DNA of 64,000 nt from Bog-756 sp963725395 (GTDB lineage: Bacteria; Actinomycetota; Acidimicrobiia; Acidimicrobiales; RAAP-2): positions 62,001-126,000 of the forward strand of contig CAVRYH010000010.1 in the NCBI GenBank assembly GCA_963725395.1, written 5' to 3'. A model generated the notes under the pieces. That model did not search any database and had not been told where the DNA came from. It worked only from the letters and a program-made list of their open reading frames with translations. A program made the translations under genes and the position numbers. The stretch's first letter is position 1. Each line of letters begins with the position of its first letter. This document shows, in pieces, positions 33,510 to 41,587 of this stretch.

Positions 33510-34637
33510 TTACCCCTCGGCGACGGTGGTGCGTTCGAGGACGGCGTCGTACCCGGCCATCGTCGCCTCGGCGACGTGCTTCCACGTGAATCGCCCGAGC
33601 ACACGCTCGCGGAGTGCGGGTGGGGGCGGGTGCTCCCAGCCCCGACGCACCGCTTCGAGGATCGACGACGGCGACCCGGGGTCGCAATACCAGGCCTCGT
33701 CGCCGAGGTACTCCCGGGCGTGTCCCCGTTCGGTGGAGACGACACTGCATCCGCTGAGTGCCGCCTCCAAGGAGACGAGCCCGGTGGTCTCGAACCAGCT
33801 GGGGAGGACGTGGACCCGCGCGCCCCGGTACAGGTCCACCAGCTGTTCGGACCCGTGCTCGACCGGTCCGGTGAACTCCACCCATCCCGCCCCGGCCTGG
33901 TGGCACTGCTTCGCGTACCGGGGGTGGTCGGGGTGCTCGTGACCGGCGATGACGAGGGGAAGGCCCGATCCCTGGAGTGCCCTGATCAGGCCGAGCTGGT
34001 TCTTGTGGGGCTCCATCCGGCCCACGAAGAGGACGTAGCGACGGTCGTGGAAGGGTCGGGGGGAGTCGGTGAACGAAAGCGGGTCGACGCCGTTGGGCAC
34101 GACACGGATCGCCGTCGACACGCCGAGGTCTCGGCGCAGGGCCGCTCCTTCCCCCTCGGCGTTGGGCAGCAGGAGGTCGGCAGACTCGTACGCGGCGAAC
34201 AGCGCCGTCTCGTCGGCGTCCGTGCTCCGGCACTTCTCGATCAGCGCCCCCCGTCCCTTGAGCGCGGCACGGGCGAAGCTCGCCGCCCGCCACCAACGAC
34301 CGGCGATGGTGCGGGCCCCCGGTCTCGTTGCCCCTCCGTCGGCCCGGTAAGCGCGGTCCCAGTAGATCGTCGAGAGGGCGACGGGTATCCGTCGGGTATG
34401 GCAGTGGCGGATCTCCCGGGCCCTGAGGCCGAACCCGTGCACCAGGTCGAACCCCCCGAGCTCGGGGTCGCCGGCCAGCTCGGTGGTGACGTCCAGCCCG
34501 GCGTCGCGCAGCGCCCGGGCCGTCTTCTCGAGCTGGACCACGTGGCCGCCGGGCACCCGGGCGCCACGGGGCATCCACAACAGCACGCGATCCGTGGCCG
34601 TGGCCGGTGACCCGACCGACCGGATCGGCTCGCTCAA
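33510..34637 (-). CDS. GT4-type glycosyltransferase
   Basis: 375-aa GT-B enzyme. The N-terminal acceptor domain has PGGHVVQLEKTARALRDAG and DLVHGFG. The donor domain starts RVVPNGVDP, then YVLFVGRMEPHKNQLGLIRAL, and the nucleotide-sugar site is LPSWFETTGLVSLEAALSG with its E-x7-E. The start is TTG 34637; an internal ATG would delete the first strand. A minus-strand TAGCAT at about 34730 may be its -10. It is followed 104 nt downstream by the double hydrolase, probably in one unit. It likely builds the same surface glycan as the GT2. Confidence 0.88.
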   Translation of the reverse strand: MSEPIRSVGSPATATDRVLLWMPRGARVPGGHVVQLEKTARALRDAGLDVTTELAGDPELGGFDLVHGFGLRAREIRHCHTRRIPVALSTIYWDRAYRADGGATRPGARTIAGRWWRAASFARAALKGRGALIEKCRSTDADETALFAAYESADLLLPNAEGEGAALRRDLGVSTAIRVVPNGVDPLSFTDSPRPFHDRRYVLFVGRMEPHKNQLGLIRALQGSGLPLVIAGHEHPDHPRYAKQCHQAGAGWVEFTGPVEHGSEQLVDLYRGARVHVLPSWFETTGLVSLEAALSGCSVVSTERGHAREYLGDEAWYCDPGSPSSILEAVRRGWEHPPPPALRERVLGRFTWKHVAEATMAGYDAVLERTTVAEG

Positions 34638-34927
34638 CGGGGCTCCGCCAGGAGGGCGGGGCCGGCTCGCGGCATCCGCCGACAGGACGCCGGGAGGCCG
34701 GGGTCGACGAGTGGCTGCACCCGCTCATGCTACCGATGGCCGCTCCGCAGGCGGGGAGCATCGTCCGGGCGCCGGCTCGCCGTCGCCCGTTGCCGGTAGC
34801 CTTTCGTGGTGGCCACCGATGTCGTCCAACCTGCCAGGCCGGGCCCTGAGGGCGCGGCCGTCGGACCCTCGGGGAGCGCGCCCCGCGCCGCGCCGGTCGG
34901 GATCGCAGCTCGGTCACAGAGCTCCTC

Positions 34928-35500
34928 GTGGGCGCAGGGCTGGTCGCGTTGGTGGCGTGCGGCGGTCTCTATCTGTCGGCCCGGCCGAACTCGACCCGTC
35001 TGGACCAATGGCTGTTCGACCTGGTCCCGAGCGGCACCGACGGGTACCTGACCCGGATCACGTGGCTGCGCTACCCGGCGGTGGTCGTCGCCGTCTCTGT
35101 CGTCCTGGCCCTCGTCGTCGTCCGGCGTGACCGGGCACGCGCCCTGGCCTGCCTGGTCGCCCCGCCGCTGGCGCTGCTGAGCAGTGAGCTGGTGATCAAG
35201 CCGGCGGTGGGTCGCACCCTCGGGGGCGTGTTGTCCTACCCCTCCGGCTCGACGGTCGGTGCCGCCGCACTGGCGACGGCAGCCGTGCTGGTGGTCCCCA
35301 TGCGGTGGCGGGTGGCCGCCACCGTCGCCGCGTCGGTCTATGCACTGTGGATGGCCGTGGCCGTCGTCGCCCTGCGGTGGCACTTCCCGACCGACGCCCT
35401 GGCCGGCCTGGCCTACGGGACCGGCTTCGTGCTGGTCGTCGACGGCCTGGTGTGGTGGGCGCTGCGCCCACTGCGACGTCGCCACCAGCCCTCCGGCTGA
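34928..35500 (+). CDS. PAP2-superfamily-like membrane protein, copy 1 (N-terminus out of frame)
   Basis: 190 aa readable from GTG 34928, five or six hydrophobic helices. PAP2-like blocks are KPAVGRT, YPSGST and RWHFPTDALAG. It is a tandem paralogue of the next gene. A matching N-terminus (VATDVVQPARPGPEG...) lies upstream from 34809 in a different frame, behind a TAGCTT -10. The body is open back to a TGA near 34847, so one missing base between about 34840 and 34900 would join them into ~230 aa. Motif 2 has Ser where PAP2 phosphatases have His, and motif 3 lacks SR, so catalysis is doubtful. Confidence 0.7.
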   Translation: MGAGLVALVACGGLYLSARPNSTRLDQWLFDLVPSGTDGYLTRITWLRYPAVVVAVSVVLALVVVRRDRARALACLVAPPLALLSSELVIKPAVGRTLGGVLSYPSGSTVGAAALATAAVLVVPMRWRVAATVAASVYALWMAVAVVALRWHFPTDALAGLAYGTGFVLVVDGLVWWALRPLRRRHQPSG

Positions 35501-35533
35501 GTGGGATGCAACGACCGGACAGGGTGCCGGCGG

Positions 35534-35539
35534 TAGCGT
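35534..35539 (+). promoter_or_regulatory. -10 element of PAP2 copy 2
   Basis: TAGCGT ends 7 nt before the ATG at 35547, the leaderless spacing seen at many genes in this window. Confidence 0.5.
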
Positions 35540-35546
35540 GGTCGCC

Positions 35547-36278
35547 ATGGCCACCGTGGACCAGGCGCCTGCCGCCCTGGTCGACCCGGACCTGGTGAGG
35601 CACGGCCCGGCCTCGGGCGTGCCGGACCGTGATCGCTCCTCGGGCTGGGAGCTGGCCGTGGGCGCGGGCCTCCTCGTGGTCGTGGCGATCGGTGCGTTCT
35701 ACTTCGCCGACCGACCTCGTTCCACCGCCCTCGACGGCTGGGTCTTCGCCGCCGTCCCCGACGCCGGCCGCTCGACCCTCAGCGCCATCACCTGGTTCAG
35801 CCGGCCGGCGGTGATCATCGTCGGACCGGTGCTCCTGGCCTGGCTCGTCTGGCGGCGGGACCGGGCCAGGGCAGTCGCCTGCCTGGTGAGCCCGATCCTG
35901 GCCCTCGTGACGAGTGAGCTGGTGATCAAGCCGGTGGTGGGACGGACCCTCGGGGGCGCGCTGACCTACCCCTCCGGGTCGACCGTGGGCGCCGCCGCCC
36001 TGGCCGTGGCCGCCGTGGTGGCCACGCCGGCCCACTGGCGTGTGCTGTCCGCCGCTGCCGCCACCGCCTACACGCTGTGGATGGCGTTGGCCGTGGTGGC
36101 CCTCCGCTGGCACTACCCGACGGACGCTCTCGCCGGGGTGGCCTACGGCGCCGGGGTCGTCCTGGTGGTCGACGGCGCGGCGTGGCGGATCGCTGGCGTT
36201 CTCCGCCGGCGGTACCGGGGCGACGGTCCGGCCGGTGGCCGACGGGCGCATTCCGGCACCGGGTGGCCCCTCGGATGA
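35547..36278 (+). CDS. PAP2-superfamily-like membrane protein, copy 2
   Basis: 243 aa with a 30-residue cytoplasmic start and about six helices. PAP2 blocks: K128-R133 (KPVVGR), YPSGST at 141-146, and H189-x3-D193 in RWHYPTDALAG. Canonical PAP2 enzymes have PSGH and SRx5H; here Ser145 replaces the motif-2 His and the SR pair is Ala-Val. The same changes occur in copy 1, so they predate the duplication. It could still dephosphorylate polyprenyl phosphates through the remaining His, or act as a binding protein. It lies next to glycan genes, which fits a lipid-carrier role. The tail is basic and Gly-rich. Confidence 0.75.
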   Translation: MATVDQAPAALVDPDLVRHGPASGVPDRDRSSGWELAVGAGLLVVVAIGAFYFADRPRSTALDGWVFAAVPDAGRSTLSAITWFSRPAVIIVGPVLLAWLVWRRDRARAVACLVSPILALVTSELVIKPVVGRTLGGALTYPSGSTVGAAALAVAAVVATPAHWRVLSAAAATAYTLWMALAVVALRWHYPTDALAGVAYGAGVVLVVDGAAWRIAGVLRRRYRGDGPAGGRRAHSGTGWPLG

Positions 36279-36322
36279 TCCGCTCCGGGTGATCCCCGGG
36301 GGCCGGACAGCGGTGGTGCCCC

Positions 36323-36634
36323 CTAGGTGGGAGGGTCGGTGGGCGGCTGCCGGATGACGGCGACGGTGTCGGCCGGACTGTCGGGATCGAAGTGGAGCCG
36401 GATCGGGTTGTCGGGGTCCTCGGGCTCCCCCGACGCCTCGATCACGAAGGCCGGATCCTTCTTCGTCGGCTGGAGGGCCTCCTTCAGGCCGAGGCTGATA
36501 CCGGTCATCACCGCCCCGGTCGCCGAGCGCTTCATCCACTTGCTGAACCGGAGCGGGTCGCTGCCCTCGGGGGGCTCGACCTCGTCGGGCCCCCCCGTTC
36601 CGGTGCCCTCTTCGCTCGAGTCGCCTCCCGGCAC
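36323..36634 (-). CDS. Small conserved actinobacterial protein of unknown function
   Basis: 103 aa from GTG 36634 (GGGAGG 9 nt upstream; GTG 36643 is an alternative). The acidic, flexible first third (GDSSEEGTGTGGPDEVEPPE) leads into DPLRFSKWMKRSATGAVMTG and ISLGLKEALQPTKKDPAF, an amphipathic helix that could touch the membrane. The end is Pro/Asp-rich. Proteins with this FSKWMK...TG...G core seem common in actinobacteria, but I know of no function. It is divergent from the dtxR-type gene 105 bp away. Confidence 0.6.
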   Translation of the reverse strand: MPGGDSSEEGTGTGGPDEVEPPEGSDPLRFSKWMKRSATGAVMTGISLGLKEALQPTKKDPAFVIEASGEPEDPDNPIRLHFDPDSPADTVAVIRQPPTDPPT

Positions 36635-36727
36635 CGTGCCCACCCTCCCACCGTACCCCGCGGGGTCGTCGCCCCGATCGCCGATCACCGCCGCATCCAG
36701 GCCGATCCACCTTCGGCCGGGGTGCCG

Positions 36728-36733
36728 TAGGAT
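36728..36733 (+). promoter_or_regulatory. -10 element of the DtxR-family gene
   Basis: TAGGAT ends 6 nt before GTG 36740, giving a probable leaderless transcript. No DtxR/IdeR-type 19-bp operator is visible around it. Confidence 0.5.
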
Positions 36734-36739
36734 CGTGTC

Positions 36740-37399
36740 GTGCTTGACCGATTCCACCCACCGGTCGAGGAGTACCTCGAGACGATCTTCGCACTCGAGG
36801 AGGAGGGGATCCCGGTCATCCAGGCCCGCCTGGCCGAACGGCTCGACAAGGCGGCCCCTTCGGTGTCCGAGATGCTCGACCGCCTCGAATCCGACGGGCT
36901 GATCACGCGGAGCTCGCGCCAGATCACCATGACCCCGAAGGGGGCGGCACTGGCTGCGGGCGTCGTCCGCAAGCACCGGCTGGCCGAGCGTCTGCTCGTG
37001 GACGTGATCGGGTTGGACTGGGACAAGGCCCACATCGAGGCCGGTCGGTGGGAGCACGTCATCTCCGACGACGTGGAAGAGCGGTTGGTCGCCCTGCTCG
37101 GCAACCCGTCGACCTGTCCGCACGGCAACCCCATCCCCGGTGCCGACACGCCCATCCCGAGCCAGAAGTCGCTGGACGAGGCGGTGCCCGGTGAGCGGAT
37201 CCGCCTCGAGCGGATCACCGAGAGCATCGAGCACGAGTCGGCATCGCTGTCCTATCTCGGAGACCACGGCTTGACGCCGGGCGCTACGGCGTTGATCCAG
37301 TCCAAGGCACCCGACGGCACCCTGACCCTCGTGGTGGGGGACGCGACCATCGCCCTCGGGCCGGCGATGACGGCCCGGCTGTTCGTCGCCTCGGCCTGA
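36740..37399 (+). CDS. DtxR-family metal-dependent regulator
   Basis: 219-aa regulator with the winged-helix domain PPVEEYLETIFALEEEGIPV and LAERLDKAAPSVSEMLDRLE (recognition helix). The metal-binding/dimer domain has HRLAERLLVDVIGLDW, WEHVISDDVEERL and the signature STCPHGNPIPG (about 128-138), followed by an SH3-like FeoA domain (GDHGLTPGATALIQSK). In actinobacteria these proteins repress iron- or manganese-linked genes when metal is bound. IdeR-like versus MntR-like cannot be decided by eye. The adjacent genes show no metal link. Confidence 0.92.
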   Translation: MLDRFHPPVEEYLETIFALEEEGIPVIQARLAERLDKAAPSVSEMLDRLESDGLITRSSRQITMTPKGAALAAGVVRKHRLAERLLVDVIGLDWDKAHIEAGRWEHVISDDVEERLVALLGNPSTCPHGNPIPGADTPIPSQKSLDEAVPGERIRLERITESIEHESASLSYLGDHGLTPGATALIQSKAPDGTLTLVVGDATIALGPAMTARLFVASA

Positions 37400-37471
37400 A
37401 TCCGGCCGTCCCGGGCCACGGGCACCCGGACCTCCCGGGTGCACCGAACCGCTCTGACGGCCCGCGAGTGG

Positions 37472-37498
37472 TCAGCACTCACTAGAGTGGAGTGCCAG
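37472..37498 (+). promoter_or_regulatory. CIRCE operator and -10 upstream of hrcA
   Basis: GCACTC (37475-37480), a 9-nt spacer and GAGTGC (37490-37495) reproduce the core of TTAGCACTC-N9-GAGTGCTAA; the outermost bases are partly lost. TAGAGT (37483-37488) in the spacer fits a -10, so HrcA bound here blocks its own promoter. Confidence 0.85.
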
Positions 37499-37579
37499 CA
37501 CCGAGCGCACTGTGCGCACCGGCCCACCGCCGCCCGGCCCACCGCCGCCCGGCGGGCACGGTCGTTGGAACGAGAGCCC

Positions 37580-38641
37580 ATGCCCACCACGCACGACAGC
37601 CGACCGCACGAGACCTCCGGCACCTCGGAGCTCGACGCGCGCAAGGCCGCCATCCTCAACGCCGTGGTCACCGAGTACATCGGCTCCGCCCAGCCCGTCG
37701 GTTCCCAGCACGTGGTCGACGCCCCCGGGGTCAGCGTCTCCTCGGCCACGGTCCGGTCGGACATGGCCACACTGGAGCGGGAGGGCTTCCTCATCCAGCC
37801 CCATACGAGCGCCGGCCGCATCCCCACGGACAAGGGATACCGGTTCTTCGTCGACCATCTGGGCCGTCCGGGTTCGCTCGACCCGGTGGGGCGCCAGCAG
37901 GTGCGCCAGTTCTTCGACCACGCGCACGGTGAGATCGAGTCGATGCTGGAGCGGACGTCGGGCCTGCTGGCCGACCTGACCGACTGCACCGCCATGGTGC
38001 TCGGGCCGTCCCACGAGTCAGCCGCCGTCCGGTCGGTGCAGCTGGTGGGCCTGGGGCCGCGCCTGGCGCTCCTCGTCGTCGTGCTGGCCGACGGCGCCGT
38101 CCAGAAGCAGTCGATCGAATTCGCCGAGGAGATCGACGACCAGCAGCTCGCCGATGCCGCGGCGCGCCTGGCGGCCCACTGCCTCGGCCGGCCCATAACC
38201 TCGGTCGGCGCCGAGGCGCCGAGCACCGGCGACCCCGTCACGGACAGGGTGGTGGCGGCCGCGGTCGCCGGCCTGCGCTCGCTCGGGAGCGCCGAGGCGT
38301 CCGAGCAGCTCTTCGTCGGTGGATCCTCCCGTATGGCGGCGGCATTCGATGCCGTGGACACGGTGCGCTCGGTCCTGACCATCCTGGAGCAGCAACTGGT
38401 CGTGGTCACGCTGCTCCGTGACATCCTCGACACCGGGTTGACGGTGGCCATCGGTACCGAACACGGGGTGGAGCCGTTGGCGTCGTGTGCCATCGTGGTC
38501 ATGCCCGTGTCGGTCGACGGCGAGGAGGCCGGCACCATCGGCCTCCTCGGCCCGACCCGCATGAACTACCCCCTGGCTCTGGCCGCCGCCCGGGTGGTGG
38601 GCGACCGCCTCGGCAAGCGGCTGGGTGAGGGGGGCCGGTGA
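37580..38641 (+). CDS. hrcA: Heat-inducible transcription repressor HrcA
   Basis: 353-aa repressor of chaperone genes. The N-terminal winged helix has LDARKAAILNAVVTEYIGSA, QPVGS and SVSSATVRSDMATLEREG; then HTSAGRIPTDKGYRFFVDHL, the invariant HrcA block. The GAF-like and C-terminal regions follow with IGTEHGVEPLASCAIVV and GTIGLLGPTRMNY. The start ATG 37580 lies about 85 nt after the CIRCE box. Its stop overlaps the dnaJ start, so repressor and co-chaperone are co-expressed under CIRCE control. Confidence 0.96.
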   Translation: MPTTHDSRPHETSGTSELDARKAAILNAVVTEYIGSAQPVGSQHVVDAPGVSVSSATVRSDMATLEREGFLIQPHTSAGRIPTDKGYRFFVDHLGRPGSLDPVGRQQVRQFFDHAHGEIESMLERTSGLLADLTDCTAMVLGPSHESAAVRSVQLVGLGPRLALLVVVLADGAVQKQSIEFAEEIDDQQLADAAARLAAHCLGRPITSVGAEAPSTGDPVTDRVVAAAVAGLRSLGSAEASEQLFVGGSSRMAAAFDAVDTVRSVLTILEQQLVVVTLLRDILDTGLTVAIGTEHGVEPLASCAIVVMPVSVDGEEAGTIGLLGPTRMNYPLALAAARVVGDRLGKRLGEGGR

Positions 38642-39780
38642 GCACCCCCGATCTCTACGAGGTCCTGGGCGTCCGCCCGGACGCCAGCGACGAGGAGTTG
38701 AAACGCGCCTATCGCGCCAAGGCCAGGGAGTTCCACCCCGACGCCAACCAGGACGACGGCGACAACGGCGAGCGGTTCAAGGAGATCAGCCTGGCCTACG
38801 AGGTGCTGAAGGATCCCGAACGCCGGGCCCGCTACGACCGGTTCGGTCCCGAAGGCGTCTTCGGGACCGGTGCGGGTGCCGGGGGGGCGGGCGATCCGTT
38901 CGCCGGTGGTCTCGGGGACCTGTTCGACGCCTTCTTCAACGGGATGGGCGCGTCAGGCATGGGGGGCCGGCCCCGGCACACCGGGCCCGTACCCGGTCCC
39001 GATGCGGAGTTGGTGCTCCGCCTCGACTTCCGTGAGGCGGTCTTCGGGGTGCAGCGCGACGTCGACGTGCAGACGCCCGTCCGGTGCGACTCGTGCGACG
39101 GCACGGGTGCCCGGGCCGGTTCGGCGCCCATCCGGTGCCCCGAGTGCCAGGGGTCGGGCGAGCTCCGTCGCGTCCGCCAGTCGATCCTCGGTCAGGTCAT
39201 CACCGCCGTCCCCTGTCACCGTTGCCAGGGGTCGGGCGAGACCATCGACGACCCGTGCCCGGACTGCCGGGGCGAGGGCCGCCGGAATGAACACCGCACG
39301 TTGACCGTCGACATCCCGGCCGGTGTGGACGACGGGTCGACCCTCCGGCTGGCCGGGCACGGGCCGGCCGGGTTCCGGGGCGGTCCGAACGGTGCCCTCT
39401 TCGTGCACGTGTCCGTGCAGCCCGACGAGGTCTTCGAGCGTTCCGACACCGACCTGCACGCCGCCGTCCACATCCCGATGACTATGGCGGCACTGGGTGG
39501 CAGCATCGGGTTCGACACCCTGGACGACCGGCGCGAGCTGGCCATCGCCGCCGGGACCCAGTCGGGCACGGTCATCCAGCTGAAGGCCCTCGGGGTCCCG
39601 AAATTGCGCGGCCGGGGCCGGGGCGACCTGTTCGTCCATGTGGAGGTGGACACCCCGACCGGCCTCGACGACCGCCAGCGGGAGCTCCTGACCACGCTGG
39701 CCTCGGCCCGCGGCGAGGAGCTGGGCGACGCCCCGCACGGCGAGGGGATCTTCTCGAAGCTGCGCTCGGCCCTGAGCTGA
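38638..39780 (+). CDS. dnaJ: Chaperone protein DnaJ
   Basis: 380-aa type I Hsp40. The J domain has HPD at 33-35 and ends near residue 68. A Gly-rich linker (GAGGAGDPFAGGLGDLFDAF) leads to the zinc domain with four CxxCxGxG repeats: CDSCDGTG, CPECQGSG, CHRCQGSG and CPDCRGEG. The substrate-binding C-terminal domains follow at normal length. GTG 38638 overlaps the hrcA stop (GTGA). rsmE starts 3 nt after its stop. No dnaK or grpE is present in this window. Confidence 0.97.
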   Translation: MSTPDLYEVLGVRPDASDEELKRAYRAKAREFHPDANQDDGDNGERFKEISLAYEVLKDPERRARYDRFGPEGVFGTGAGAGGAGDPFAGGLGDLFDAFFNGMGASGMGGRPRHTGPVPGPDAELVLRLDFREAVFGVQRDVDVQTPVRCDSCDGTGARAGSAPIRCPECQGSGELRRVRQSILGQVITAVPCHRCQGSGETIDDPCPDCRGEGRRNEHRTLTVDIPAGVDDGSTLRLAGHGPAGFRGGPNGALFVHVSVQPDEVFERSDTDLHAAVHIPMTMAALGGSIGFDTLDDRRELAIAAGTQSGTVIQLKALGVPKLRGRGRGDLFVHVEVDTPTGLDDRQRELLTTLASARGEELGDAPHGEGIFSKLRSALS

Positions 39781-39782
39781 GG

Positions 39783-40508
39783 GTGACGGCGGGCGGGCCG
39801 GACCCCGAGCTGGTGTCGGCCGCGGCCATGGTGTTCGTGGACGACCTAGCTGCGCCCCGGCTCGACGAGGGGGCGGCCCACCACCTGGTGCACGTCCTGC
39901 GCCTCCGGCCCGGGGAGGTGGTCGTCGCATCGGACGGGGTCGGCTCCTGGGTCCGGTGCCTGTTCTCGGGGGGGAGCACGGCAGGGCTCGTGGTCGACGG
40001 CGTGCCGTCCACCCAGCCCGCACCCTCCCCACCGATCACCGTGGCCTTCGTGCCCACCAAGGGGGACCGTCCCGAGTGGGTCACCCAGAAGCTGACCGAG
40101 CTCGGCGTGGACCGCATCGTGCCCCTGGCCTCCCGCCGGTCGGTGGTCCGCTGGCGCGGTGACCGGGGCGGGAAGGCGGTCGACCGGCTGCGCAAGGTGG
40201 CCCGGGAAGCCTCGGCGCAATGCCGTCGGACGCGCCTCCCCGAAGTCACCGGGGTGATGGACCTTGCCGGGCTCGCCGAGCTGACCGGGGCCCCGCCCCG
40301 CCTGGCGGAGCCTGGTGGGGTACGCCCCACGCTGGCCGACACGGTCGTCGCCGTCGGTCCCGAGGGCGGGTGGGACGACGACGAGCGGTCGCGCTGGGGT
40401 GTCGGGATCGGCCTCGGTGCGAACGTCCTCCGAGCCGAGACTGCGGCCGTGGTCGCCGGCACCGTGCTGTGCGCCCTGCGGGGCGGGGTGGTGGGACCGC
40501 TTGCGTAA
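39783..40508 (+). CDS. rsmE: 16S rRNA (uracil1498-N3)-methyltransferase RsmE
   Basis: 241-aa SPOUT-class methyltransferase acting on 16S rRNA. It has the PUA-like start FVDDLAAPRLDEGAAHHLVHVLRL and the knot motifs TVAFVPTKGDRPEWVTQKLTE (read in two parts), VAVGPEGGWDDDE and GLGANVLRAETA, which bind SAM. It starts at GTG 39783, 3 nt from dnaJ; the dnaJ-rsmE pairing is common in Gram-positive bacteria. Confidence 0.93.
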   Translation: MTAGGPDPELVSAAAMVFVDDLAAPRLDEGAAHHLVHVLRLRPGEVVVASDGVGSWVRCLFSGGSTAGLVVDGVPSTQPAPSPPITVAFVPTKGDRPEWVTQKLTELGVDRIVPLASRRSVVRWRGDRGGKAVDRLRKVAREASAQCRRTRLPEVTGVMDLAGLAELTGAPPRLAEPGGVRPTLADTVVAVGPEGGWDDDERSRWGVGIGLGANVLRAETAAVVAGTVLCALRGGVVGPLA

Positions 40509-40582
40509 CCACGGTGCGTGAGCAAAACTACACCTAGAGGCAGGGTGCTCCCTTTTTGGAGGTCGGTGGTCCTTTCGGGGTC

Positions 40583-40629
40583 CGCCGGAACGAATGTGGC
40601 TCCCCCGGGAGTCGCCGGAACTGAGTGTG
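40583..40629. repeat. Two direct repeats upstream of the bldD-like gene
   Basis: CGCCGGAACGAATGTG (40583-40598) and CGCCGGAACTGAGTGTG (40613-40629) are 30 bp apart, about three helical turns, in the 186-bp leader region of the BldD-like gene. The spacing suits paired regulator binding; autoregulation is possible but untested. Nothing else in the gap is clear. Confidence 0.45.
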
Positions 40630-40694
40630 CGCCTGCATCGTACGGGCAGAGCCGGGGCTAATGGGGCGGCCGGTGCAGAACAGCGGAGGTGCAC

Positions 40695-41291
40695 ATGTCG
40701 GTTGTGGAGAATGGTGTCGAGATCCTCGACGACGAGGACGAGCAGGAGGAAGCGGCCCGGATCGCGTACGCCCGTGCCGTCGGAGCTCGGCTGCGCGCCA
40801 TGCGCAAGCAGATGCGCCTCTCACTCCAGGCCGTGGAGGCCATGTCCGAGCAGGAGTTCAAGGCGTCCGTGCTCGGGGCCTACGAACGCGGCGAGCGGGC
40901 CATCTCGGTCCCCCGGCTCCAGCGATTGGCCAAGCTGTACGACGTCCCCGTGGACCAGCTCCTCCCTCCCGACGACGTGCCCGTCGCCCGGTGGGGGGCC
41001 AACGGCAACGGTGAGGTAGTGGCCCCCCTCAGTGCCCGCCGGGCCATTCAGGCGGCGTCGGGGTCCGAGCGGGTGGCCATCGACCTGACCAAGCTCCACA
41101 CGGTCAGCGGACCCGAACGGGACCTGCTCCGCCGCTTCTTGAGCATGATCCAGGTGCACCGCCAGGACTTCAACGGCCGGATGATCACCATCCGCGCCGA
41201 GGACGTCCGGGCCATCGCCTGCCTGTTCGGGGTGACCCCCGACAGCATGGGCTCGCGCCTCGACGAGCTCGGGCTCCTCGTGAGTGTGTGA
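40695..41291 (+). CDS. BldD-like transcriptional regulator with c-di-GMP motif
   Basis: 198-aa XRE-type regulator. The DNA-binding domain spans about 24-90 (VGARLRAMRKQMRLSLQAVE, FKASVLGAYERGERAISVPR, LAKLYDVPVDQLLP), nearly identical in pattern to Streptomyces BldD. The C-terminal domain contains R156-Q-D158, eight residues, then R167-A-E-D170. This satisfies RxD-x8-RxxD, the BldD motif that binds a c-di-GMP tetramer. ATG 40695 follows GGAGGT. A 20-residue acidic N-terminus is an addition. An HTH protein gene follows 19 nt downstream. It likely represses development or biofilm-type genes when c-di-GMP is high. Confidence 0.88.
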   Translation: MSVVENGVEILDDEDEQEEAARIAYARAVGARLRAMRKQMRLSLQAVEAMSEQEFKASVLGAYERGERAISVPRLQRLAKLYDVPVDQLLPPDDVPVARWGANGNGEVVAPLSARRAIQAASGSERVAIDLTKLHTVSGPERDLLRRFLSMIQVHRQDFNGRMITIRAEDVRAIACLFGVTPDSMGSRLDELGLLVSV

Positions 41292-41310
41292 AGGCGGTCT
41301 GGTCCTGCCG

Positions 41311-41583
41311 ATGACCGAGTCGATCACCTGGCTGAGCACCAAAGAGGCGTCCGAGCGCCTCGGCGTCACCCTCCGCAGCCTGTACCGCTTCATCGACGAG
41401 GGCGACCTCGTCGCCTACAAGTTCGGTAGAGTCATCCGCCTGAAGGAGGCGGACGTGGACCGGTTCATCGATGCCAGCCGGATCGTCCCGGGCAGTCTCG
41501 AGCACCTCTACCCGGAGGTGAAGGGAACCAACGGGCGCCACGCCGACGCCGCCGACGGGGTGGCCAGCTCCCGGGGGGCGTGA
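41311..41583 (+). CDS. Excisionase-type helix-turn-helix protein
   Basis: 90 aa with a MerR/excisionase-like winged helix: WLSTKEASERLGVTLRSLYR, FIDEGDLVAYKFGRVIRLKE and ADVDRFIDASRI. The C-terminal 25 residues are flexible. Such stand-alone HTH_17 proteins are chromosomal regulators in actinobacteria and need not mean a mobile element; no integrase is nearby. ATG 41311 is chosen, giving MTESITWLS. It is tightly packed between the bldD-like and HIT genes, suggesting one operon. Confidence 0.8.
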   Translation: MTESITWLSTKEASERLGVTLRSLYRFIDEGDLVAYKFGRVIRLKEADVDRFIDASRIVPGSLEHLYPEVKGTNGRHADAADGVASSRGA

Positions 41584-41587
41584 CGGG

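Noticed and set aside
33406..34917. Extension of the double hydrolase frame to about 1100 residues
   Set aside because: The extra part runs antisense-frame through the GT4 gene on the same strand and is Arg/Pro-rich noise; the hydrolase starts at TTG 33405.
41311..41583. Excisionase-like HTH as evidence of a prophage or integrative element
   Set aside because: No integrase, attachment-site repeat or phage gene lies nearby, and the gene is embedded in a housekeeping operon.
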